Below, in pieces: positions 55,115-64,000 of a stretch of 64,000 bases of DNA (its first letter is position 1; every line of letters starts with the position of its first letter). Location: NCBI GenBank assembly GCA_032768795.1, contig CP136490.1, positions 6,324,001-6,388,000 on the forward strand, given 5' to 3'. Position numbers and translations under genes: made by a program. The notes beneath the pieces were generated by a model that saw nothing but the letters and a program-made list of their open reading frames with translations, had not been told where the DNA came from and did not search any database. The stretch comes from Tremella fuciformis (Eukaryota > Basidiomycota > Tremellomycetes > Tremellales > Tremellaceae).

Positions 55115-58100
55115 TCATGCAATAATGCCCGTGCCCGGCCCGCCACCAGCGATGGGTCTACGATCAAAGTTGGCTCGGGCGGTCTGCAACACCCTCGTCA
55201 CCTCAGGCTCGCTCTTGATGAAGCCCTGCTCCCAGAATCCATACTGGGGATTCTCGAGCAGCTCGACAAATCCGACCAACAGGCCGAACGGATGAGGCTT
55301 CTTGACGATGACACGCTCGAGCATGATTCGGGTGATACGCTCAGCGAGATCATTGGGCGTCTCGGATCGGCTCGCCGTCGAGAAGAGGTAGAGGATGTAA
55401 GAGACGAAGAAGAGCGTGTGTGCTGAAGGATAACGCAGTTGATCGGCAATGACCGAGAGGAGATAGTATTGCCCCTCAGGCGTGAAGGAGAAGGCGAGAT
55501 GGGTGAGAAGAGCCACTTCGCCGGCGCGGGGGTCGAATGACGCCTGACCTGTTTGTTGTGCGCGACGCGCGATGGCTGAGGTGCCGAGGTAGAAAACGAC
55601 AGCATGTAGCATGGTGTGATTCCAGGTAATGGCAGTGCTACCATCGGCATTCAGCGACTTGACGGCAATGCGATTCCTCAGATCGTTGACCAGAGACTGG
55701 GGCGCAGGCGAGGCGCTCCGCACAGCTTGGTCGATGGACGCCTTGATATTTCCCGTGTTGAGAATTGACACATAATCCGATCGCACAGTTGGGAAGTGCT
55801 GCATGTCCGGGATGAGCTGCTCCAACGGCAGGTAGATGTCGGGCAGTGGCGCCTCGGCGCTCGGGAAAGCCGAGAGAATGACGTTGCGCAGCTGCACACT
55901 GGTCGGCGGGATCGCAGTTGACAATGTATGGTAGAACTCGGCCAAGAAATCCGGAAAGTCATGCAGCAAGACGAGCAGGAGACGCAAAGTCGCTCGCACC
56001 AAGCTGCGCGACGAGGGCGCCATGTCACCTGACTTGAGAATGGGAGACAAGAAACGCAGCAACCACATGAGGCATCGGTGGTACTCGCTCCAACCGTCCA
56101 CTCGGGATCCTTGGAGCATCTTCGGCATGAAGAGCCGATGCGAGAGGAGCGACAGCCAGCCAAAGGCAAAGGTCGGAGCGTACACCGGTTGAATAATGCC
56201 GAGTGCGTTGGCGTAATGCTTGAGACAGCCGTGATACGTGTCAGGCAGACTGCGCTCGAGAGCACCGAGCTCGCTCAATGTGCTCGTGAAGAATCTGGCC
56301 CAAGGTCGTTGGTCGAACTGGTCGCCGTGCTCGAGCTGCGCCTGGACGAGCGAATATGACATGATCGTCATGATCTTGTTGTAGTAATAGACGGCGCGAG
56401 CCACACTGCTCGATCCGGTCTTGTCGCCGTAGTTCTTGACGATGAGGACAATCAACTTGGCAAGAGAGTCTGTACCGAAGTACTGGACCGGCCCATCAGG
56501 GTTGGGCGCAGAGTCGAGGTCGACAGCCGTTTTGATCGCCGTCCGGTAGAATGCCGACGAAATGTCTTCTCCGCTGAGAATGTCCTCCTTCTGTAGATAC
56601 TGGATGTACGGCACGAAAGAGGATTCTGGGGTCCTGCTGGTCCGATACACCCTGACCCAATCCAGGAAGAAGTGAGCGAGGCGTTCCTGCAGTTTGGCAT
56701 CAATAGCCGGCTTGAGATCGTCGTTGACCCCATTCGGGATCGACGGCGGGTCCCGCAGTCTGTCGCGACCAGCGCGTAGGTCGTCCAAGAGGTCATTGAC
56801 GCTGCGAGTCGAGTGGCCGTTGTCGCGAAGGTTGACCAGGGCTGAGAGACTCCCAGCAAAGCCATTTCGAGGGACGAGAGGGTGTTCGACAAGGCAGCAC
56901 TGCCTGACCAGCTCGGCGACGTAGTTGAGGACCTCTTGTGACGGTGATCGCGTGACGAGCGTAGCCAGCTGTTGGTCGAGCTCGGCAACATTGACAAATG
57001 AGGCACGGATCAGGGTAACGGTAACAGGCACGTTGAGTTTGCGCTTCTCATCAGCACCAGTCGACAAGAACATGGGTGGACTCACGAGGTCGTCCGAATA
57101 TATCACCCACTGCCTGACTTCTTTGCCGACCTTGACGGACAATTCGCATAGTCTTTGCAACATCAAGGTATAGACCTCGCGCCCAAGGTTCGATGTGGAC
57201 TTGTACAGCAGCTGCACTGTCTTCTGCGCCGAGACCAAGACGCTGCTCTCCCTGTTGGCAGACGACATGGCGTTGACCACGACAGCCTGAATGAGGGACC
57301 GGATATCATGGTTGGCGGGGAGCGAGGAGATTGTGTTGACCGGCGTTTGACTGACCAGATGCTCGATCTCTCCAATTATCCCCTGGAATTTCTCCAAGAC
57401 GGTCTGGGCCGGCAGAGGGCGAGGCGAGACGGCACGCTCAGCCTCTTCGCCGAATGGTCGGGGAGTCGGACCATGCTTGATCTCCGGGGGGATAAGCGAA
57501 TCCTGAAGGTTGAGTTCGCGGTAGCTTGCCGAGAGACTGTCGCCATTGATGGATCCCTGAGTTGGTACTTTGGGCGGTTCACCAAAGTCCTCGTAGACTC
57601 TAGCCTGGGCCGGAGACAGACCTCCTGTGCGCAGACGCAAGGGGTCGGGCAAGGCAGCTTGAGAGATGACAAAGGAGAAGGAGCCGGGATCGTAGAATGG
57701 CTGCTGATTGCGAGATTCGCGATGGGCCTTTCGGGCAGCGTACTGCGATCCGAGGTTCATATCGATGTCTTTGGCGGACTTCTCCATGGCTGCGATACGG
57801 ACAATCGCGCAAGCCGCATTGAGATTATCGTTGACTACTCCGTGGATCATCATGTCGGGCATGTTGTCATCGGTGTAGCCGTTGCTAGCGAGCATCGCCC
57901 GAACGTTTCCAATCATGCTGGTGCGCAGGGCCTCCTTGCATGTGACCAAGGCCAAGCTGCCAGCCAGATTCTGCACCATGAGGTGGGCAGCATGACGAAG
58001 CTTCATCGCATCGCCCTCAGACCCAAAGTCTTTCGACACAAGGTCTCGAGACGAAATGCCGGCAATGGTGACCGAGCGCTCGACAACAGGGGTGATGATT

Positions 58101-61100
58101 TCCCGGATCGATCGATCAATGGAGTGGTGCACAACGCGCTTGAGGGTTGGAGCCTGGAAGACTGGATAATCGGGAGAGAAGACTAGCTGCTCCGGGAGTT
58201 GAGCAATGAGCTCATCAACGCGACGCAGGAAAGCCTGGTGGGCAGCCTCAACAGCCTGCTCGGTTTGCAGCTGTTGAATGCGGGAGAGCGCATCGTTTGC
58301 CGGAGGTTCGGCAAAGCGCTGCGCACCTCCCATGATCTCAGACATGGCCCGCTGAAGCTCCGCATCCAAGCGGTTCGGCAAGTCGGGCTGCGGCGCAGAA
58401 GGCGGGACGTGAGTGCGGAGGATGTTTGACGGCTCGATAGAAGCGAGTTGCACGCCAAGATTGGTGAACAACACTTCGATCTCGAATTTGAGATTGAGGC
58501 GGAGCTCAGCATAGTGGTAAAACTCGACCAAAAGACTGAGTATGCCGACCAACCAGGGATTGGGTGGGTGGAAAACAATCGAACTCGAGCAGAATGTAAG
58601 TATGTTGCAGACAAACGGCAGAGCAACGATGAGCCGCTTGTTGTCGAATCCTTGGATGAGCAGATCTTTGAGAGAGAGTTCGCGTATTCGGATGGGCTTG
58701 TTTCTTGCCAGCGTAATCCTGCCGAGCCACAAAGCGATGTTCTTTAAGGTTGTTCGCTCCGTAGACGAAGCGGTCGTCGTCTCGGCATTCAGCAGGTCCC
58801 GAGCCTTTCGATACGTCTCCCAAAGAACGTGCTTCTCAAAGGTGGCCGAACCGAGAAGCTCAAGGAGCTTGACATAGATATCGTGCCTGTTCGGCTCGAG
58901 CGATACTCGGACGTCAACGAAGTAATGCGCGAACCAACGAGACCACTGGTCTTCGAAGAGTTTCACGATCTCTGCCGACTTTTGCTCGTAGTTGCTCGGG
59001 GCGATTTGATTGACGTTGAACATGATGGCGTCCCTCTTCCTCGGGTCAGGCTCGCGGAACTCGTCATCACCTTCTTCTACCAAGATTGGCAGTTTGAGGG
59101 CGGGGAAAGCGAGCTTGATTCCACCCTGTAGATCCAGCTCCTCTCTCTCCGTGAGAGCAGCCACGATTTCCTGGACAAGGACGGGATGAGATTCGTGTAT
59201 TGCCGGTATTTCAAGAAGAGAGCGGCACAACCCGGGGAAGTCGACCAGAGACCGGCGGAGGACGGATAATGCGTTGATTCCGAATTGATAGAATTTCTCT
59301 TGAGGTGGCGACTTGCACGCATCGAGAACATAGCGGGTTGCCACGAATGCAGGGGTATCTTTGACTAGCCTCTCATCGATGATCGCGCCAAATATCAGGC
59401 CCGTCATGGTGAGCTCTTTGGGCGGATAAGAGCGAACAAAGCGGTATTCGTCAAAGAGCGAATGGAGCGCGCAATCGAAAGTCTCCTTGTCCGCATCGTC
59501 GTTCGAGTCCTTGTACCGCTTCAGCTCGTCGACGATGTCGTCCAACTTGATCTCCTCGTTATACATCCGGCGGTAAAGCTCATCCACCCTATCTCGAAGC
59601 TCTGCGTTGAATTTTGCCACAGAGAACCCATGCTCTTCCTTGCTTCCTGGATAAAGGTTGAGCAGACGAGGGTGCAGCATGAGAATCTCGGTTCGAAGGT
59701 TCTTGAACCGCGAAATGTCCTCGGGAGTAAGGTCCTCGGCATTCCGGACAACCCTGATGAATATGGAGAATACGTTCTCGCTGAGGGTGTCAAGAAGAGG
59801 AGGCGAGTTCTCCGGCAGATGGCGATGGTCCTCTTCTAGGCGAATTTTGTGCTCGACAAAATCAAAGATACCATGCAGGAAATCAGCACCGTTGACGGCG
59901 ACACCATCGGCGAGCCACGCTTCGAGGTTGAGCTTGTCTTGGTTTGAAGCCGTGGCCGCGACATCGAAGGCAAAGTGCAAGTTGTCCGAGGCGAGCAGCT
60001 TGTCCAGGATCTGCTGATGAGCATTTTATGCGCTTGTAATTGAGACCTTACCCTGAGCTCCGTGCCAATCTCCACCACTCTCCCGAGATTGTGCTCCTCC
60101 TCGCCATAGTACTCGAGCAATATGCTGAATAGGTTGTCAGGATTATGGGCCCACATCTGCTGGAAGACCAGCTGGGAAGCGGTGATGTCTGCTGGCGAGC
60201 GAGACAGGTAGAGGGCCAACAAACGGGTCTGTAGGTCGGCAACGGTCGGACCTAGAGGCTGCTGAAAGACGGTCAGCACCTGATCTGAGAGGGCTCATAG
60301 AACTACGCACGGGAAGCTTTTCCATTGCCAACAACAGGAGTTCCGGTGCCATCTTCGACCCCTTCTCCAACATGTCCATGGCAGCACGGGCGATATCCGT
60401 GCCGTCAGGCCCGTCGTTCTCCATATCGCAAGCTGCGAAGAGCACCTGGAGGAGTCCTAGTCCGTTCCATACCCCTGCAGCTTGTATTTCCCTGGCTTGA
60501 GCGCGAGCAGTCTTGCTCATCACCGAGTCGTTTGCAGGCGGGTCGACGACGCGGGCGAACACCTCAGGTGATGGTGGAACGTCGAGGGTGAAGATTGGAC
60601 AGGCGTCCGGAGCGAGGCTCGTCAAGGCAGCTATGACACCAAGCAAAGGGGGAATGTTGGACCACAGAGGTTGCTCGGGGAAAGCAGGAAAGAGACCGGC
60701 GATAGGGGGTAATGGATTTTGCGGTGGCAAGAGGATGAGAGAGAGAAGTAGAGGGCGAGAAGAGGGTAGTGAAAGCCATGGCGCAGGCGTGTCGAACGAA
60801 CGCAAGACATCCGGCCAGGAAATGGGATCCTGATCATCAATCAGGGGCTGCTTGGCGCGTGCGGACGGAGTTGAGGTGGGACATGAGCTTACAATTGCCG
60901 TCATGCCTTTGACCACGCCGTGCACGTCGATACTCCTGCCCTCCTGCAGGCCTTTACAAAGGCCGAGGATCGCATGACTTGCTTCCTCGGTGATTGCACG
61001 CTGGATCTCTTCAGGCGAGGAGTCGGACAATATCGGTGCCCACCAGCGAGTGATGACCGCTTCGACGGTACCTTCATCCTGAGTGAGAGTGTCGCCCAAC

Positions 61101-62132
61101 TCAAATAGGATGTCTTCCAACGGAATGGCCGAGGGCGACCTGGGCGGACCGCCAGGGGAGAGGGCGGACAGAGTCTGCAGGATAATGGCAGGCGAAGCGA
61201 ATTTGAGGGAGAGGTTGTGGAGGAGAACGGCTCTTTGCAATGAGGAGAACGGCGAGGGATGGGCAGAAGTAGGATTGGTCGGGGTGTCCGGCCTGCTAGC
61301 TTGACCGTCTGACGAGTGCGACTTGGGATACGCCGACAGTATCAGCCACCTGGCCTCTTGCAACGAGAGGTCGTCTACTATCGCGGGCGTGTTGGGGATA
61401 TTGTCAATATACCAGAAGGGTACATTGGGTGCTCGAAGAAGGTCGACCGCGCGCGGAAAGGTCTGGAGAAGAATGGAGACGACCGAATCGTACGCATAGT
61501 GGCCATGAGGGTAGATGTGCGGGGACGCAAATGTGTGAGCGGTGAGAGCGAACTCGAATGCCGGTGGCAGACCAAGCACGCGCAGGGTCGGGAGGGGTAG
61601 GGCCGTCGAGGGGCATGATGAGAGCATGACGAGCGAGAAGTGCGGGGCTAGCGTGATATCTCTCGCTGCGCGGGTCGCCTCAACGCGCAACAATCGCCAC
61701 GCCAGAGCAGCGGTCGTGTTGATCGGGAGATCCAATGGCGGTGCCGCCGGATCATCTTGGTACTGCTGGAAATGTCGCAGGACCTCTTGCATGACGGTCT
61801 GGCAGCTCATCGCACATCGGCGTAGGAAATGCTGGTACATTTCCGGCCCGTTGCCGGTCGCCAACTGCACATCAGCTGCTGCGAGGTGATGGGAGGACAA
61901 GGCTCACGGTCTTGAGCTCTTTGGAGGTCCGCTCATAGCTCTCCTCTGTCAGACTTGACAATAAAAAGACAATCTGCGCTTTGACGATTGCCAGCGCCGA
62001 AGAGTCCTGGCTCCTTCCTTCTCCGCCACCGCCGCCTCCAGTTCCCGTGGAGAAAGCCCCATTTCCGAATCCTGGCGGAGGACCTGTCCTCGATCCCCCG
62101 CCTGCGGACAGGCCAGGCGGACCGAGACTCAT
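55115..62132 (-). CDS. NOT1: NOT1, scaffold of the CCR4-NOT complex
   Basis: The giant scaffold of the CCR4-NOT mRNA deadenylase, about 2,250 residues here. Exon 1 starts MSLGPPGLSAGGGSRTGPPP with ALAIVKAQIVFLLSSLTEES. The next large exon (to ~60300) holds the N-terminal HEAT part, including YAYDSVVSILLQTFP. After two short introns, LFSILLEYYGEEEHNLGRVV and LLASDNLHFAFDVAATASNQ then EAWL begin the 4.8-kb exon. There the central MIF4G-like CAF1-binding part (WLGRITLARNKPIRIRELSL and FVCNILTFCSSSIVFHPPNP), the CAF40-binding DUF3819 region (IREIITPVVERSVTIAGISS) and the NOT2/3-docking C terminus (EGQYYLLSVIADQLRYPSAH, RVIVKKPHPFGLLVGFVELL, YGFWEQGFIKSEPEVTRVLQ) occur in family order. No break was seen. 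Confidence 0.95.
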
Positions 62133-62611
62133 CTATGAATTGTCTCCGGCTCACTCTCTCGGGAGGAGGACACGGTAGGGGTAATCGAGACGGAAGATGA
62201 GTTATTGGAAGTCGACGTCCATCCCGACCAAGCCGTCCGTCGGGTTGATTGGGATATGAAGATGGTCGGAAGCTCAACTCGAGTTTTACCCGAAGATGAA
62301 TGCTTCGGGCCGAAAGATTCGATGGGGTCTAACGTGAGAGACAAGCAGGGCAGAAGAGATTTCGTGAACGACAGTGGGACCAACACTCCCGCCGATGTGA
62401 GAGTAAGGATGCGAGGACAGAAGAGTGAGAGGGGTTGAAAGGCCAAGTCACACACGAGAAAGCGAGGGACGACGACGTGCTTGGGGGTCGGAGTTTTCGG
62501 CGATCCGCCACAAGGGGGATCTTTCATAACATCGCACGACGAATGTGGCACTTTTGTGGCACTTGGCACTGGAACAGAATCTATACATGTTCTTCACACA
62601 GGTGTAGGTCA
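62133..62611. other. upstream region of NOT1
   Basis: About 480 bp between the NOT1 start and the end of the glutaredoxin gene (both minus). A long Ser/Thr/Pro-rich minus-strand frame crosses it and probably reflects composition. No gene is called. Confidence 0.45.
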
Positions 62612-63185
62612 CTAATCGGAATTGTACAGCTCATTCCACTCGCCCGATTCAATCATCTCACGGAAGATGTCCAATCCGCCCACAAGCTCGCCATTCAGTA
62701 TGATCTGAGGGAAGGCTACGCAGTCAGCACCATCCGCTTGGGTACCGATTCCACTCACTGGGCCAATCGTTGACCTTCTTAAGACCCTGTCTTACGTCCT
62801 CGTCGCTGAGAATGTCAAACCAGGCGAACTCGACACCGTTCTCACGTAGCAGGCCGACAGTCTGGCGAGAAAAGCCACATTTAGGCGCAGTCGGGTTTCC
62901 CTTCATGAACAGAACCACCTTGTGCTTGTTCATCAACTCGTGACAACGGGCTCGGATCTCTTCCTCGGTGCGGGGACGAGGAGCTGCGGGGGCTGCGGGC
63001 GGTTGCGGAGTGGCATCAGAAGTAGCCAGGGGCGCGGAGGGAGTGGAAGGGGCACCAGAGTATTGAGCGAGAAGGGAGCGGAGAAGAGCAGCATCGGCTC
63101 CAGAATGCCGTGCCAGAAGAGTGTGACCCTGCGGACGGAAACAAATGGGTATCAATGGTATAGTTGCACAACAGTCGAGAGTCCC
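62612..63185 (-). CDS. monothiol glutaredoxin (GLRX3/Grx4-like) lacking thioredoxin domain
   Basis: Monothiol glutaredoxins with a CGFS active site bind glutathione-ligated [2Fe-2S] clusters and serve iron sensing and cluster transfer. The domain reads ELMNKHKVVLFMKGNPTAPK, then CGFSRQTVGLLRENGV, EFAWFDILSDEDVRQGLKKV, NDWP, and after an intron TFPQIILNGELVGGLDIFRE and SGEWNELYNSD. The start is odd: GHTLLARHSGADAALLRSLL is the tail of the thioredoxin-like domain of GLRX3/Grx3/4, but the rest of that domain is absent. The only plausible upstream exon is 18 nt (63168-63185, MGLSTV), joined by a 39-nt intron with a weak donor. Alternatively translation starts at the Met before NKHKVV. Ala/Pro-rich linker between the parts. 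Confidence 0.8.
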
Positions 63186-63190
63186 ATGGA

Positions 63191-64000
63191 TCAGCGAGAT
63201 GAGGAGGTTGGGGACGCCGGACGCGATCCGCGATCGGTGTTGATGTCGTTGTCATCCAAACCATTGTCATTTTCGTCATCGTTGACATCGTCGGCGGAAT
63301 CCATCAAGCCAAATACACGTGACAGACCAGAGCCGCGTCGGTTCCCCATCAACACATGCCGGTAGCGAGGATGGCCAGAGAAAGCCAGAGACATTGGACC
63401 AGGTTTGCCAGAAGGAGGTGAGGGGTTGAGATTCAGGTTGACGAATGGCGACGCGATGGAATGTTGCGCCGCGTCGTTTGGATTACGGTTGGGCGGCAAT
63501 TCAAGCAGTTGCGCAGAGGGCATGATGAATTGAGGCGAGTGCGGGATGTTGTGAAGGTGATCGAGGTTGTCCAAGGGAGACGGTTTGCCCGAGACCGGGG
63601 TGTTATTGTCAGAAGACGAGGAGGTTTCAGACCCGTGGGAAGGGGAAGGGATTTTGATGTGAAGCGACGATGGAGGGGCAGATTTCATCTTACCCATCAA
63701 CGCGATTTCAGAAGGAGGCAAATCCATGGGCGAAGGCGGCGCAAGAGCGGCAAGAGCGGGCGGACCATTCCAGTTGGGCGTACGAAGTTGAAATGATGAA
63801 GCAAGCGAAGAGCCACTCGACATTGTCGAAGTCGGTGAATTGGTAAGGAAGGCCAGTGGTGTACGGGGAGTCGCACGATTGGGCGTATGAGGAGAGCCAA
63901 ATTTCCGCGCATAGGGTGATGCAGGCAGTGATGGCCGACGAGGCGCAGTGACGATGTGATTTGGGATAGGTCGAGATGACGGATTGAGAGGGGAACTCGA
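63191..64000 (-). CDS. Ser/Pro-rich protein, C-terminal part (runs off right edge)
   Basis: The frame is open from the right window edge to the stop at 63191, so the start lies outside or is an internal Met. The product is rich in Ser, Pro, Asn and Asp, with dense SP/TP sites (SPYARKFGSPHTPNRATPRT), ordered-looking islands PRYRHVLMGNRRGSGLSRVF and an acidic Asp/Asn run (DDVNDDENDNGLDDNDINTD) near the end. No known domain. It may be a phospho-regulated regulatory protein; that is inference. It ends 6 bp before the putative glutaredoxin start, which is unusually close. Confidence 0.55.
   Translation of the reverse strand, partial: SSSPLNPSSRPIPNHIVTAPRRPSLPASPYARKFGSPHTPNRATPRTPLAFLTNSPTSTMSSGSSLASSFQLRTPNWNGPPALAALAPPSPMDLPPSEIALMGKMKSAPPSSLHIKIPSPSHGSETSSSSDNNTPVSGKPSPLDNLDHLHNIPHSPQFIMPSAQLLELPPNRNPNDAAQHSIASPFVNLNLNPSPPSGKPGPMSLAFSGHPRYRHVLMGNRRGSGLSRVFGLMDSADDVNDDENDNGLDDNDINTDRGSRPASPTSSSR

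Noticed and set aside
57155..58186. 343-codon plus-strand frame
   Set aside because: Antisense to the large NOT1 exon; no family resemblance, explained by base composition of the real gene.

Overview
The window is nuclear DNA from a fungus, most likely a basidiomycete yeast of the Tremellomycetes type. The class is an inference from gene style: dense genes on both strands, many introns of about 38-60 nt, mostly GT-AG with CTGAC/CTGAT-like branch sites, C/G-rich third codon positions, and typically eukaryotic genes (CCR4-NOT, dynactin, COMPASS, peroxisome biogenesis, ER translocation). No rRNA, tRNA or CRISPR was recognised.

Layout, left to right. 1-7.3 kb: the 3' end of a Ser/Pro-rich protein gene, the glutamate-cysteine ligase regulatory subunit (GCLM), a small MGxxxS-type protein, and a 13-exon TRK potassium transporter. 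7.3-14.5 kb: a sparser stretch with a sugar transporter and several orphan genes, one possibly broken. 15-22.5 kb: ornithine carbamoyltransferase (minus) and FRA10AC1 (plus), originally separated by a bidirectional promoter of about 170 bp that is now split by an intact 5,120-bp Ty1/copia retrotransposon. The element has identical 123-bp LTRs and a 5-bp target duplication (ATGAA). 23-29 kb: dynamitin (DCTN2), NDUFAF7, a LigD-type 3'-phosphoesterase protein and an orphan coiled-coil protein. 29-32 kb: sparse, with one orphan gene and a G-rich tract. 32-40 kb: SWD2, RBM25, REX3-type exonuclease and mitochondrial Trp-tRNA synthetase. 40-48.3 kb: a 1,256-residue orphan membrane-anchored protein, a GNAT acetyltransferase, PEX3 and COX6A. 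48.5-62.1 kb: SEC63, an SCYL2-type pseudokinase and NOT1. 62.6-64 kb: a monothiol glutaredoxin lacking its usual thioredoxin domain, and a Ser/Pro-rich gene running off the right edge.

Most genes sit as divergent pairs sharing 100-300 bp promoters (OTC/FRA10AC1, SWD2/RBM25, REX3/WARS2, GNAT/PEX3, COX6A/SEC63) or as tightly convergent pairs. They are housekeeping genes and do not form one pathway, although five products act in mitochondria or are expected to (NDUFAF7, WARS2, COX6A, OTC and possibly the glutaredoxin).

The strongest observation is the apparently recent retrotransposon insertion in the OTC/FRA10AC1 promoter. Next are the stand-alone LigD 3'-phosphoesterase domain, the glutaredoxin that keeps only the tail of a thioredoxin domain, and non-canonical splicing (three GC-AG introns and three exons of 13-25 nt). 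Exon boundaries were worked out by eye from reading frame, splice signals and family resemblance, and should be confirmed with RNA data.
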